DNA of 64,000 bases from Flavipsychrobacter sp. (GCA_031292525.1 JARLGY010000053.1:123418-187417), one strand, 5' to 3'; numbered from the stretch's first letter, positions 26,785 through 36,659 are shown. Notes: generated by a model not told the origin, from the letters alone. A program made the numbers and translations.

Positions 26785-28209
26785 TTATTTTCCGCGTCCC
26801 TGTACCAGCACAATAAAAGTGTACAACATGATCTTAATATCCAGGGCAAGTGAACAGTTCTCAATGTACAGCAGGTCGTACTTCATCCTGTCTATCATCT
26901 CGCTCACGTTTTCGGCATAGCCATACTGTACCATGCCCCACGATGTAAGCCCGGGCTTTACTTTGTGCAGATATTTATAATGCGGATGGCTTTGACTAAT
27001 AATGTCTATATAATACTTGCGCTCAGGTCGCGGCCCAACAAGGCTCATATCGCCTTTTAGTATGTTTACAAACTGGGGGAGCTCATCAATACGCCACTTA
27101 CGCATAAAACGGCCCCATGGGGTTATACGGGGATCAAGCTTACTGCTCAAGGCAGGTCCGGTTTCTTCAGCTTCCTGATACATAGACCGGAATTTATAAA
27201 TGTAGAAAGGGCGCCCAAAGATGCCTATGCGCTCTTGCTTATAAATAATATTTCCGCGCGATGAGAATCTTACCCGCAATGCAGCAAACAATAATAATGG
27301 CGATAGGAGAATTAAGGCGAATACTGATGACAATATATCTATCATGCGCTTGCACACACGCTGCCAGTCGGGCATCAGGTCGGGGTGTATGTGTATCAGC
27401 ACTGCATCATACACATTGCTGGTTTTTACACTGCCCGATATGATGTCATAAAAATCGGGCAGTACCTTTACCACTACAGGGCGATAGCAAAGGCGTGTTA
27501 TAATGTTTTCCAGCAGGTGATGTTCAGAAGAATCAACGGCAACTATCACTTCCTCAATGCTATAATCATCTATTATCTGCTCCAGCTGTTGCAGATGGCC
27601 CAGTTGGGGCAATAGCTTGCTCATGCCATTGCTGGCCTCCTTGTTAGAGTATATGAAACCCTCAAAAATATTGCCCAACACTTTAGGGTTGTCAACTACT
27701 TGCTTGTACACGTTTATGGCCTGCTGGTTGCCACCTATGATGAGTGTTTTAAAACCAACCTTGCCCTTTACCAGGTTGCGTTTCACATGGTTGTATATAA
27801 CGAGGCGCAGGGTGACGGTAAAAGCAGTTTGTATCAGCAGGTAATGCCCTGTCATACTGATGAAGTAAGAATAATCCTTTTCATCGTTGGCGAAAACAGA
27901 CAGTGAAATAACTACACAGCCAATGATGCAGGATATAAGTGTACGGTTGATCTCGTTAAGCCGCGATTTACGGTACAGATCGAAATAAGTGCCAGAAAGA
28001 TTGTACAAAAACAGCCAGCCAACGGGAATAATGACAATAGCATACAAGTAATCACGCGGCTGAAATATCTGCAGGGTATCGGTTATACCTGCCTTAAAAA
28101 GCACGTGCTGCCGGTACATCCAAAAGCATACCCAGGCAAGTAGTGCCGACACATAGTCGAGCAGCACCAGTTGCCGTATAGCTCTTTTTTTTACCGGGAT
28201 AAGCTGCAT
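26785..28209 (-). CDS. polyprenyl-phosphate sugar-1-phosphate transferase (exopolysaccharide initiation)
   Basis: 474 residues. The N-terminal half has membrane segments and a nucleotide-binding-like fold (KTLIIGGNQQAINVYKQV). The C-terminal ~200 residues are a bacterial sugar transferase domain with a membrane anchor (KRMIDILSSVFALILLSPLL), KFRSM, DELPQFVNILKGDMSLVGPRP and PGLTSWGMVQYG. WcaJ/EpsL-type enzymes load the first sugar phosphate onto undecaprenyl phosphate at the inner membrane. It lies one base after the lipoprotein gene 28211-29116 and downstream of a Gfo/Idh oxidoreductase, so the three probably form one envelope-glycan operon. Confidence 0.92.
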   Translation of the reverse strand: MQLIPVKKRAIRQLVLLDYVSALLAWVCFWMYRQHVLFKAGITDTLQIFQPRDYLYAIVIIPVGWLFLYNLSGTYFDLYRKSRLNEINRTLISCIIGCVVISLSVFANDEKDYSYFISMTGHYLLIQTAFTVTLRLVIYNHVKRNLVKGKVGFKTLIIGGNQQAINVYKQVVDNPKVLGNIFEGFIYSNKEASNGMSKLLPQLGHLQQLEQIIDDYSIEEVIVAVDSSEHHLLENIITRLCYRPVVVKVLPDFYDIISGSVKTSNVYDAVLIHIHPDLMPDWQRVCKRMIDILSSVFALILLSPLLLFAALRVRFSSRGNIIYKQERIGIFGRPFYIYKFRSMYQEAEETGPALSSKLDPRITPWGRFMRKWRIDELPQFVNILKGDMSLVGPRPERKYYIDIISQSHPHYKYLHKVKPGLTSWGMVQYGYAENVSEMIDRMKYDLLYIENCSLALDIKIMLYTFIVLVQGRGK

Positions 28210-28210
28210 G

Positions 28211-29116
28211 CTATTTTGATGTTACAACTTTTATATTATCAAACAGCGCATAGCCATTAGCTTGCCCGTATGGCACTGCAGTTTTTATGATCAATGAATA
28301 CTTGTCTGCAGGATAGAGGCTTACAATTTCTGCAAGATTAATATATATTTTTGTCCACTGGTCTGGAGAAGGGTTAAATGCCAGGTTATTAAATTGGGGC
28401 TGTGTAGTAGCACCAGTTGTCAGTATTATAGGTATTAATCCTATAGCTATAGGCACATTGCTTTTATAATTCAGTTCGCAAAGAACAGGCGTATTTGCAG
28501 CTATAGTAAAATATTGTGATGCTTCTGTCGCACTGTCACGAGTAGGCATGTTTATATAACCTGAAGCTTGGCCTTCAAAAACTTTAGTCGGGTCTTGGCT
28601 TTTTGTCACAATTATCATACTGTCATTACCAGGAGGAATTGGGATCGTATTATTTATTAAGCCCGTGTCTGAGTATTTGAAAAACTGAAAACCTTTTTCA
28701 AAATCTTCCTTAAAAACCATTGAAGTACTGGAGACATAGCCTGTAACAGGAGTGTAGTTGACTACCTTACCAGGCTGTGCAACCAGCGTATCTATTGCAT
28801 TAATATAAAAAGGGTAAGGAGATTCCTGATCATTGAATCCGTTTACTGCAATACCGGGCTGAAGTATAAGCTGATTACTGCCTGTAACTATTACCGGTAT
28901 GGTGCATGGTAAGTCAAACACGCCTATTGGTACACCATTATAGGTTGCAAATACTGTATTTATGTTGTGCGAACTGCTGCCGTAAACATCAGGATTACTA
29001 TTTACGAACCTAAAAGAATCTATATGTACAAACGTAGGTACCTGTTCTGAGGGGTTAATAATGTTACATCCTCCCAATAGCACAGCGCCAAATAATATAA
29101 GTAAAGCGTATCTCAT
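28211..29116 (-). CDS. hypothetical lipoprotein
   Basis: 301 residues. The lipobox LLGGC gives a lipidated Cys17. The mature protein begins with a Ser/Asn-rich linker. A ~130-residue beta-rich part follows (GVPIGVFDLPCTIPVIVTG), then a C-terminal jelly-roll-like segment (DFEKGFQFFKYSD, GYALFDNIKVV) that resembles carbohydrate-binding modules. I do not recognise the family. Being directly coupled to the sugar transferase gene (one-base gap) suggests a role in a surface polysaccharide. Confidence 0.7.
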   Translation of the reverse strand: MRYALLILFGAVLLGGCNIINPSEQVPTFVHIDSFRFVNSNPDVYGSSSHNINTVFATYNGVPIGVFDLPCTIPVIVTGSNQLILQPGIAVNGFNDQESPYPFYINAIDTLVAQPGKVVNYTPVTGYVSSTSMVFKEDFEKGFQFFKYSDTGLINNTIPIPPGNDSMIIVTKSQDPTKVFEGQASGYINMPTRDSATEASQYFTIAANTPVLCELNYKSNVPIAIGLIPIILTTGATTQPQFNNLAFNPSPDQWTKIYINLAEIVSLYPADKYSLIIKTAVPYGQANGYALFDNIKVVTSK

Positions 29117-29171
29117 GTTAATACTGCAGGTAAATCTTTTGTATAACCTTTTTTAATAACGGGCTATTTTG

Positions 29172-30158
29172 TTAAACATTGTGCAACTCATTATGCAAAC
29201 TCATCTTTTTTAATATCTGGTGTGCCACATCCATAGCCTGGTAACCATCATATACACTTACGCGTACTGGCTTATCGTGCAGTATAGCCTGTGCAAACTC
29301 AGAAAGCTCCGCATTTATAGCATTGACTGGCGCTATTTCTGGCAATTGTACGGATATAACTTTTTTAGTTCCATCTCCCATATCAACCGGGAAATCAGTG
29401 ATCGAACCCTTTTCGCCCGCATCTTTCAGCTTTATGATCTCCGTCTTTTTTTCCAGGAAATCTATGCCGATGTACGAATCACGCTGGAATAGTCTGATCT
29501 TCCGCATCTTTTTTAATGATATACGGCTAGCTGTAAGGTTGGCTACACAGCCATTATCAAATTCTATTCTCGCATTGGCTATATCTGCATTTTCGCTAAG
29601 TACACTTACACCACTGGCAGATATGCGGCGCACAGGCGACTTTACCAGGTGCAGCACAATGTCAATATCATGTATCATTAGGTCCAGTATCACAGATACA
29701 TCTGTGCCCCTTGGGTTAAATTGCGCTAACCGGTGTCCTTCTATGAACATGGGTTGCAAAATATGGTTATCCAGGGCCAGGTAAGCAGGGTTGTACCGCT
29801 CTACGTGCCCAACCTGGCATTTTACATTGGCCTCTTTTACCAATTGCACCAGTTCGGCAGCTTCATCAAGTGTATGGGCAAGCGGCTTTTCTATAAATAG
29901 GTGTTTGCCCGCAAGCAAGCATTTTTTGGCTATATCGTAGTGGGTTATTGTGGTAGTCACAACATCCAGTGCATCGCATGCAGCTATAAGTTGCTCCATA
30001 TCTGTAAAGCGGGGCACCTTATATTTCTGTTCTGCTATTGTTGCCTGCTCATTATTTGGGTCATAAAAACCTACTACCTGAACATCTGCAACCTCAAGCC
30101 ATTGCTGCATATGAATTTTACCGAGGTGGCCGGCCCCAAATATTCCGATCTTAAGCAT
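29172..30158 (-). CDS. Gfo/Idh/MocA family oxidoreductase
   Basis: 328 residues. N-terminal Rossmann fold with GIFGAGHLGKIH (GxGxxG) and the family EKP motif in HLFIEKPLAHT (about 93-103), whose Lys contacts the nicotinamide. The C-terminal alpha/beta domain contains the active-site region HDIDIVLHL. These enzymes oxidise or reduce NAD(P)-linked sugars or sugar nucleotides. Given the sugar transferase two genes downstream, a nucleotide-sugar substrate is plausible but not shown. Confidence 0.9.
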   Translation of the reverse strand: MLKIGIFGAGHLGKIHMQQWLEVADVQVVGFYDPNNEQATIAEQKYKVPRFTDMEQLIAACDALDVVTTTITHYDIAKKCLLAGKHLFIEKPLAHTLDEAAELVQLVKEANVKCQVGHVERYNPAYLALDNHILQPMFIEGHRLAQFNPRGTDVSVILDLMIHDIDIVLHLVKSPVRRISASGVSVLSENADIANARIEFDNGCVANLTASRISLKKMRKIRLFQRDSYIGIDFLEKKTEIIKLKDAGEKGSITDFPVDMGDGTKKVISVQLPEIAPVNAINAELSEFAQAILHDKPVRVSVYDGYQAMDVAHQILKKMSLHNELHNV

Positions 30159-30227
30159 TCGCGATGTGCTTGGAAGTAAAGTTTACCTTGTAAAGCAAAG
30201 GCTGCAAGTTACGTATTATACATGTAT

Positions 30228-30920
30228 TCAGAGCAGTCCCTCATCAGCAAAGCTTAGATAATTGCCTGCTGCAATTATTATATGATCCAAAAGCTTAATA
30301 TCCATGAGCGTGGCTGAATCTTTCAGTTTGAGGGTAAGCCTTATATCCTCTTGGCTGGGTTGCTTGTTGCCCGACGGATGGTTGTGTGCAATGATGAGGC
30401 TGCTGGCGTTGTTGAGCAATGCGTTTTTTAGTATGACACGTATGTCTGCTACAGTAGCTGTTAACCCACCACTGCTTATTATCTCGTGGCGTATCATCCT
30501 GTTGGCAGGGTTCAGGTACAGCACACACATAGCCTCGTAGGTAAGGTCTTGCAGCAATGGCATTACTACTTGTGCTGAATGCTTGCTTTCGGTAAAGGTT
30601 TGCCTGTCTAGCCCCTCACTTAGCTGCCTGCGTCGCCCCAATTCCATAGCAGCGGCAATGGTTATGGCTCTTGCTTCGCCAATGCCCTTCACTTTTTGCA
30701 GTTCGGCAAGGCTTAGTCGGCCTAGCTCCTGCAGGTTGTTATGTGCCAGTGCCAATATCTCGCGCGCTAGTTCCAATGCGCTCTTTTCTCTCGTACCACT
30801 GCTTATAAGTATGGTGAGCAATTCAGCATCGGTAAGCGCTGCTGCAGTGCGTTGCAGCATCTTCTCCCGAGGGCGATCATCTTCACTCCAGTTTTTTATG
30901 CTGTTTGAGACCTTATCCAT
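30228..30920 (-). CDS. radC: RadC-family JAB-domain protein
   Basis: 230 residues, the normal length. Helix-hairpin-helix region with LQKVKGIGEARAITIAAAMELGRR (two overlapping pieces, about 70-93), then a JAMM metalloprotease-like domain with HNHPSGN and the downstream SQEDIRLT and LLDHIIIA. The name comes from an old repair-gene assignment; its true role is unclear, although JAB chemistry suggests isopeptide hydrolysis. It is downstream of the GH43 gene on the same strand, 20 bases apart. Confidence 0.93.
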   Translation of the reverse strand: MDKVSNSIKNWSEDDRPREKMLQRTAAALTDAELLTILISSGTREKSALELAREILALAHNNLQELGRLSLAELQKVKGIGEARAITIAAAMELGRRRQLSEGLDRQTFTESKHSAQVVMPLLQDLTYEAMCVLYLNPANRMIRHEIISSGGLTATVADIRVILKNALLNNASSLIIAHNHPSGNKQPSQEDIRLTLKLKDSATLMDIKLLDHIIIAAGNYLSFADEGLL

Positions 30921-30940
30921 TTACCTTATTATTTATCTAT

Positions 30941-32569
30941 TTACAACTGTTCCACCCTCCACCAGTCCACATCAGCCCATCCGCTGTCGTTGCTTTGCCC
31001 TTTCCGGGTGCAGAAGAGGCCCATCTTAGCGCCAACCCACTTACCCATGACTGCAGTAAATTTATCACCAACATCTGCAAATTGTCTGCCGTCAAAACTA
31101 TAGCTAAACTCGCACAGTCCACCTCTCATCACTTTTACCCTAAAATAAACTGTTGCGCCTGTTGCCTTCCCTAAAACGGTTTCCTGCTCTGCTTTTCCTT
31201 TGTCGGCATCCTTGCAGATGTTGTAAACTATATAATTACCATCATTTTTGCTTTCTATAGCTATATTGGTGTAACTCATACCCATTATCACCAATCCAGC
31301 CTTCTCATGTTCTAGCTTCGGGTTAGGCTTAAACGTTAGTTTGGCAGTAATCATAAACTCTTCGGCTGGGAACTTCTGCAACAGCACATTAGGCATAAAC
31401 CAAAGGTTGGCAGCGCTGTCTGCCCTATAAGAATAGAGTCGCAGTGTACCATTTCCCTGGTTCATAAAGCTCCATGCAGGTTGTGGATTGGCCATCCATT
31501 GCCATTGCAGACCGAGTGTGTTGCTGTTAAATTCATCGTTTTCAGCTGGCGTTTGTATAGGATATGTTTCGCTCACCTTGGGTTTATTATAAGTAGCAAC
31601 GGGTTCACCTTTTCCATCGCCATCTTTATCTGTACCTATTACAGGCCAGTCATTTATCCAGCGCATGGGTTGCAGGTGCACTACCCGGCCATAAGCGCCT
31701 TTGTCCTGGAAGTGCAGGAACCAATCCTCACCTGTTTGTGTGGTTACCCATGCACCCTGGTGCGGCCCATTAATTAAAGAATGTCCTTGATCCATTACCA
31801 CTTTGCGCTCGTATGGTCCATAAATGTTTTTAGCACGCAATACCACCTGCCAGCCCATGCTTACGCCTCCTGCAGGTGCAAAAATGTAGTAGTAACCATT
31901 ACGTTTATAGAGCTTTGGCCCCTCTATAGTAGGGTCTGCTTCGTGCCCGTCATACACTATCACCCCATCATCTATTACTTTGTCACCTGCTCTGTTTAGC
32001 TTTTTTAGTACCACTATACTTTTTATACCCGCCCGGCTACCTGCATATGCATGTACCATGTAGGCTTGTCCATCATCATCCCATAGCGGGCAAGGGTCTT
32101 CCAGGCCTTTCCCTGCTGTTACTAATACCGGCTCGCTCCATGGCCCTGCAGCATTTTTTGCCTTAATAACGTATATGCCATAATCAGGATCGGGGAAATA
32201 GATGTAAAATTCATTATTGTGATACCGGATACTAGGTGCCCAAACACCATTGCCATGCTGTGGCTTATTGTATATTTCGTAAGGTTGCAGTTTTTTTAAT
32301 GCATGGCCAATCAGCTTCCAGTTTACAAGATCTTTCGATTGCAGGATAGGTAAACCGGGCACTTCTGTAAAAGAAGATGATACCATGTAAAAGTTATCAC
32401 CAACCCTTATAGCGTCCGGGTCTGAATAATCTGCATTTAGTACAGGGTTCTTATAAGTACCGTCTCCATTATCAGCCACCCAAACCTTTGATATGTAATT
32501 TTCTTGCCCAAAAGACTGTGATACCAGGAGCATCATAGCAGAAAAAAGTAGACCCCTTATCGATATCAT
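30941..32569 (-). CDS. glycoside hydrolase family 43 protein (beta-xylosidase/arabinofuranosidase type)
   Basis: 542 residues. Signal peptide about 1-21 (ending SFGQ). A five-bladed propeller catalytic domain (about 35-330) has the expected acids: Asp in NADYSDPDAIRVGD (general base), Asp in EDPCPLWDDDGQAYMVHAY, and Glu in TIEGPKLYKRNGYYYIF (general acid). The C-terminal ~190 residues form a beta-sandwich (DUF1349/laminin-like) ending in DWWRVEQL, typical of the two-domain GH43 xylosidases. It is predicted to be periplasmic or outer-membrane associated, cleaving xylose or arabinose from plant polysaccharides. No SusC/SusD pair lies beside it, so this is not a complete polysaccharide-utilisation locus. 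Confidence 0.9.
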   Translation of the reverse strand: MISIRGLLFSAMMLLVSQSFGQENYISKVWVADNGDGTYKNPVLNADYSDPDAIRVGDNFYMVSSSFTEVPGLPILQSKDLVNWKLIGHALKKLQPYEIYNKPQHGNGVWAPSIRYHNNEFYIYFPDPDYGIYVIKAKNAAGPWSEPVLVTAGKGLEDPCPLWDDDGQAYMVHAYAGSRAGIKSIVVLKKLNRAGDKVIDDGVIVYDGHEADPTIEGPKLYKRNGYYYIFAPAGGVSMGWQVVLRAKNIYGPYERKVVMDQGHSLINGPHQGAWVTTQTGEDWFLHFQDKGAYGRVVHLQPMRWINDWPVIGTDKDGDGKGEPVATYNKPKVSETYPIQTPAENDEFNSNTLGLQWQWMANPQPAWSFMNQGNGTLRLYSYRADSAANLWFMPNVLLQKFPAEEFMITAKLTFKPNPKLEHEKAGLVIMGMSYTNIAIESKNDGNYIVYNICKDADKGKAEQETVLGKATGATVYFRVKVMRGGLCEFSYSFDGRQFADVGDKFTAVMGKWVGAKMGLFCTRKGQSNDSGWADVDWWRVEQL

Positions 32570-32729
32570 AGCACAATTTAAGACGATAAATGATAAGTAG
32601 TTATAAGTGGTATTCTATTGGAAAGCTTGTCGTAATTAAAGAACGGTCATCTCCTTATAATAATTACTTATACCCGCTTACTCATTTATAAAAGCATGTT
32701 TATAACTTCGCTGACTAAAATAAACTTCC

Positions 32730-34346
32730 GTGGCTACCTGCTTTTCTTATTTACCATATAGCGAAACCGGATATTTTTCAAAATTAATTACTGATTACCT
32801 TTCTGGCAGCCCAACCCTAAAACCTTTCTATGCCTATACACCCACTCAACAGGGTATGAATGAGGCTATATTGGAAAGAAGCAACTATCCTGTAAACCGT
32901 ACATTGCTTACCAGTGTGCTGAATAAGCAATATGCCGAGTTGCAAAAGCACGAAAAGGTAGTACATAACCTGCAATTGCTGCAGCAGGATAATACCTATA
33001 CAATATGTACTGCTCATCAACCTAACCTGATGACCGGGTACCTATACTTTGTATACAAGATAATTCACGCTATAAAGCTTGCAGAAGATCTGAAAGCGGC
33101 ACACCCCGATAAGAATTTTGTGCCTGTTTACTACATGGGCAGTGAGGATAACGATATAGAGGAGTTGGGTACATTCCGCTACAACGGTGATAAATACGTG
33201 TGGGATGGTGATGGCCAGACGGGTGCCGTAGGCCGTATGGATACTAAAAGTTTAAGGCCTATACTGAATGTACTCTTCAAATTGCTGGGACCACCGGGTG
33301 TGAACAGCGATGATCTGAAAAATATATTATCTGAAGCGTACCTGTACCACAATACAATTGCCGGTGCCACACAATACCTGGTAAACAAACTGTTTGGCCA
33401 GTTCGGGCTTATCATTTTGAACCCCGACGACGCCGAATTGAAACGGTCTTTTATACCAGTGATGCGTGATGACCTGTTGCATCAAAATGCCTTTGGCCTG
33501 GTAACCGACCAGATAGAACTATTGGAAAGTAATTATAAATCACAAGCCCACCCGCGCCCCATTAACCTTTTTTACCTGAAGGATAGCCTTCGCGAACGTA
33601 TTGAAAAGAAAGGAGCTGAATGGGTAGTGGTGAATACAGATATTATATGGACGGAAACGGCACTGCTGGCTGAGCTGGACGCAAACCCTGAACGTTTTAG
33701 CCCCAATGTGATACTTAGGGGCATGTATCAGGAAACACTATTGCCCAATGTTGCCTTCATAGGTGGGGGATCAGAAGTGGCCTATTGGTTGGAACTAAAG
33801 AAAGCATTTGCGCACTACCATATTTTCTACCCTGCTATTTTGTTGCGCCAATCAGTATTATGGCTTACCCCTGCACAGTCTAAAATGAGAAAGCAACTTG
33901 ATTTCTCGGTTAATGATATCTTTAAACCTGAAGGTGTATTGATAAAGGAATTTCTGCTCAAAAATAGCAGCGATGACTGGCAAACACATGAGGAAGCAAT
34001 AGCAATAGAAAATGTACTTGGCCATGTAAAACAAAAGGCTGTAGCACTCGACCCCACACTTAGGGCATCTGCCGAAGCATCCCTGGTAAAAATAAAATAT
34101 CAGCTACAAGTACTGGAAAAGAAGATGCTGCGTGCTGAAAAGAAAAAAATGCAGGTGCATCTTGCCAAGATCGCTAAGATGAAAAATAATATCTTTCCTA
34201 ACAATGGTCTGCAGGAAAGGGTAGAGAACTTTTCCGAGTATTTTCTGGCGTATGGTTATCCTTTCTTTGAAGTACTGAAAAACGCAATGCAGCCATTTAA
34301 TAATGAATTTCTTGTTGTGGAAGATGTGGCCAAGAACGAGGCATAA
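32730..34346 (+). CDS. bshC: putative bacillithiol synthase BshC (cysteine-adding enzyme)
   Basis: 538 residues starting at a GTG; no in-frame ATG gives the conserved N-terminus (CFSYLPYSETGYFSKL). BshC links cysteine to glucosaminyl-malate in the last step of bacillithiol synthesis, the low-molecular-weight thiol of Bacteroidota. Seen: CTAHQPNLMTGYLYF (about 95-109), YMGSEDNDIEEL (about 136-147), a long coiled coil toward the C-terminus, and IFPNNGLQERVENF, matching the family's C-terminal signature. Single gene; bshA and bshB are not in the window. Confidence 0.92.
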   Translation: MATCFSYLPYSETGYFSKLITDYLSGSPTLKPFYAYTPTQQGMNEAILERSNYPVNRTLLTSVLNKQYAELQKHEKVVHNLQLLQQDNTYTICTAHQPNLMTGYLYFVYKIIHAIKLAEDLKAAHPDKNFVPVYYMGSEDNDIEELGTFRYNGDKYVWDGDGQTGAVGRMDTKSLRPILNVLFKLLGPPGVNSDDLKNILSEAYLYHNTIAGATQYLVNKLFGQFGLIILNPDDAELKRSFIPVMRDDLLHQNAFGLVTDQIELLESNYKSQAHPRPINLFYLKDSLRERIEKKGAEWVVVNTDIIWTETALLAELDANPERFSPNVILRGMYQETLLPNVAFIGGGSEVAYWLELKKAFAHYHIFYPAILLRQSVLWLTPAQSKMRKQLDFSVNDIFKPEGVLIKEFLLKNSSDDWQTHEEAIAIENVLGHVKQKAVALDPTLRASAEASLVKIKYQLQVLEKKMLRAEKKKMQVHLAKIAKMKNNIFPNNGLQERVENFSEYFLAYGYPFFEVLKNAMQPFNNEFLVVEDVAKNEA

Positions 34347-34387
34347 TTTTTGCTTTTTTATTGAGTAATTTTATATAATAACGTCCC

Positions 34388-34975
34388 ATGAAAAAGATAG
34401 CCGTAATTCTCGCATTATTTGTATTTACCGCACAGGTAACCCATGCACAAATACCTGTGCTGAGCGCCTTACCAAAGTTTGACCTGGGTATAAAAGCAGG
34501 GGTAAACTATGAACAGCTAAACGGTAGTGGAGTAAGCTCTGATTATAATCCTGGTTTCCAGGGTGGCATATTTATGGGCTTGCGCAAGAAGAGAATTGGA
34601 GTGCAGCTAGAAGGGCTGGTCAGTTTTTCAAAATATAACCTTATGGACTCCCTTCATAATGGTGAATTCAAAGCAACATATATAAATATACCCCTGCTGT
34701 TCGAATATAAGGTGATACCGTTATTATGGTTGCAGATTGGCCCTCAATATAGTGGCATAGTATCTGTCCAAAGTCCAAACGGATTTGTAGGCGATGCCAA
34801 AAATATTTTTAAATCGGGGACAGGGTCAGGCGTTGTGGGATTGGAGTTGAAATTGCCGTTGCATATTAATGTGGGTGCCCGTTACATACTTGGTATTACA
34901 GACCTCAATAATAACGGGGGCGATGCCTGGAAACAAAGAGTATTCCAGATACATGCGGGATTAGCATTCCTGTAG
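34388..34975 (+). CDS. PorT-like outer-membrane beta-barrel protein
   Basis: 195 residues. Signal peptide about 1-20 (THAQ), then strands typical of the outer-membrane beta-barrel domain: FDLGIKAGVNYEQLNG, NPGFQGGIFMGLRKKRIGVQLEGL, YINIPLLFEYKVIPLLWLQIGPQYSG, NVGARYILGITDLN, and a final strand ending AFL with a C-terminal hydrophobic residue. Such proteins are common and their cargo is generally unknown. It lies 41 bases after bshC and ends at a strong terminator (34994). Confidence 0.85.
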   Translation: MKKIAVILALFVFTAQVTHAQIPVLSALPKFDLGIKAGVNYEQLNGSGVSSDYNPGFQGGIFMGLRKKRIGVQLEGLVSFSKYNLMDSLHNGEFKATYINIPLLFEYKVIPLLWLQIGPQYSGIVSVQSPNGFVGDAKNIFKSGTGSGVVGLELKLPLHINVGARYILGITDLNNNGGDAWKQRVFQIHAGLAFL

Positions 34976-34993
34976 TACTTTTCTACCATACTC

Positions 34994-35024
34994 AAAAAGC
35001 GGCACCATATGATGTCGCTTTTTT
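34994..35024 (+). terminator. intrinsic terminator after the barrel gene
   Basis: AAAAAGCGGCA pairs with TGTCGCTTTTT (one G-U pair), 8-base loop, T tract to 35024. With T runs on both strands it may work in both directions and also end the small reverse gene at 35075. Confidence 0.8.
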
Positions 35025-35074
35025 AATTTCAGTCTTTTAATGTCTGAATTTGTACTGGCTATATTGATACGTTG

Positions 35075-35212
35075 TTAACGCATAAATGAAAATACATGCA
35101 GGTGGTTAGGACAGCCGTATTTCTTTGTGGTTGCTGCACACGAAGATAAAAAGACAATAGCAGCTAAAGCTATCAACTGAGTTGTACGACGGATGGTAGA
35201 TGATAAACGCAT
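35075..35212 (-). CDS. very small lipoprotein (45 aa)
   Basis: An ATG at 35212 opens a 45-codon reverse frame. It has a charged start (MRLSSTIRR), a hydrophobic helix and a lipobox IVFLSSC (Cys25). A short mature part AATTKKYGCPNH follows, and the frame ends TAA. The TTKKYGCP motif after a lipobox is one I have seen in many short Bacteroidota lipoproteins of unknown role. It is divergent from mpl, whose start is 68 bases away. Length alone would make it doubtful; the lipobox and the KYGCP motif are the support. Confidence 0.6.
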   Translation of the reverse strand: MRLSSTIRRTTQLIALAAIVFLSSCAATTKKYGCPNHLHVFSFMR

Positions 35213-35280
35213 AGAAAACTTTCTTAAAAGTAATAGTAACAAAGGATGTTTACCTTTATGACGAAGATAATATTTTTTTG

Positions 35281-36642
35281 ATGAAGTATATACATTTTAT
35301 AGCGATGGGTGGCGCCATCATGCATCAATTGACATTGGCATTACATAAAAAGGGTTATAAAGTAACCGGAAGTGATGATGAGATCAACGATCCTGCCAGG
35401 AGTAACCTAGCCGCTGCAGGCTTGCTGCCTGAAAAAATGGGCTGGTTCCCGGAAAAAATAACTAAAGACATTGACGCTATAGTATTGGGTATGCATGCAC
35501 GAGCAGATAATCCCGAGCTGTTAAAAGCACAGGAATTAGGCATACCAATATATTCGTTTCCTGAATACGTTTTTGAAATAAGCAGGAACAAAAGGAGAGT
35601 AGTAATAGCGGGCAGCCATGGTAAAACCACCATTACATCTATGGTGATGCACATATTGCGGCACAATAACATGAAGTTCGATTACCTGGTAGGCGCCAAA
35701 GTAGCCGGTTTTGATGAATCTGTTCATCTGAGTGATGCTCCGCTTATTATATTGGAAGGCGATGAATACCCGGCATCTGTTATAGAAAAACGTCCGAAGA
35801 TCTTTTTTTACCATCCGCATATAACAGTTATCAGTGGTATAGCATGGGACCATATCAACGTTTTCCCTACATACGAGAATTACCTGAGCCAGTTTGAAGA
35901 ATACTTACGAGGTATAGAAGCGGGGAAAGTGGTTTTTTATAACGAGGAAGATGAAGCGGTACAAAAAGTTATTGCAACATCAACCTTCCACCTGCAAGCC
36001 ATACCATACCATACACCAGCCTATCATTATGAGAATGGTAAAGCTGTACTGGATACAGAGGATGGCCCCATTACACTTTCCATTTTTGGCAGGCACAACC
36101 TGTTGAACCTTGAGGCAGCTATTGCTGTATGTACACAATTGCATGTAAGCCGGCAGAAATGCCTGGAAGCCATACAATCGTTTACTGGTGCAGCACGCAG
36201 GCTAGAGCTCCTGAAGGAGGAAGATGGGCTGGTAGTGTACCGCGATTTTGCCCATGCACCATCAAAACTAAAAGCTACTCTTGATGCTGTGCGCGAAGCA
36301 TATGCTGATAAGAAGCTGATAGCCTGTTTTGAGTTGCATACGTTCAGTAGTCTCAATGAGCAGTTTTTAAGCGAGTACAAAAATGCTATGGATAGCTGTG
36401 ACAATGCTATAGTTTATTTTAGCCACCACGCATTGCAGCTGAAAGGCTTGCCCAACCTTGACAAAGAAACCGTGAAGCAGTTTTTTGGCCGTGAAGACCT
36501 CATGGTCATTGACGAGAAAGAAACATTGAAAACTGAGATCAGTGAATTGGTAGCACATGCTACTCAGCCAGTGTGTTTGTTGCTGATGAGTTCAGGTACT
36601 TTCGATGGAATTGACTGGAATACTGTAAGTTCGCAAAAGTAA
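35281..36642 (+). CDS. mpl: UDP-N-acetylmuramate--tripeptide ligase Mpl (peptidoglycan recycling)
   Basis: 453 residues from the ATG at 35281; a TTG just upstream is less likely. A Mur ligase with the N-terminal Rossmann part starting YIHFIAMGGAIMHQLTLAL, P-loop AGSHGKTTITSMV, LEGDEYP, IAWDHINVFPTYENY, FGRHNLLNLEAAIA and YRDFAHAPSKLKATLDAVRE. Mpl reattaches recovered murein tripeptide to UDP-MurNAc in the cytoplasm. The IAMGG-IMHQLAL-type N-terminus separates it from MurC. It is followed 17 bases later by a DnaQ-like gene, likely the same transcript. Confidence 0.88.
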   Translation: MKYIHFIAMGGAIMHQLTLALHKKGYKVTGSDDEINDPARSNLAAAGLLPEKMGWFPEKITKDIDAIVLGMHARADNPELLKAQELGIPIYSFPEYVFEISRNKRRVVIAGSHGKTTITSMVMHILRHNNMKFDYLVGAKVAGFDESVHLSDAPLIILEGDEYPASVIEKRPKIFFYHPHITVISGIAWDHINVFPTYENYLSQFEEYLRGIEAGKVVFYNEEDEAVQKVIATSTFHLQAIPYHTPAYHYENGKAVLDTEDGPITLSIFGRHNLLNLEAAIAVCTQLHVSRQKCLEAIQSFTGAARRLELLKEEDGLVVYRDFAHAPSKLKATLDAVREAYADKKLIACFELHTFSSLNEQFLSEYKNAMDSCDNAIVYFSHHALQLKGLPNLDKETVKQFFGREDLMVIDEKETLKTEISELVAHATQPVCLLLMSSGTFDGIDWNTVSSQK

Positions 36643-36659
36643 ATTCAATACCTGCAAAT

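Noticed and set aside
30941..32569. Polysaccharide-utilisation locus around the GH43 gene
   Set aside because: No SusC/SusD pair, additional glycosidase or dedicated sensor lies beside it.
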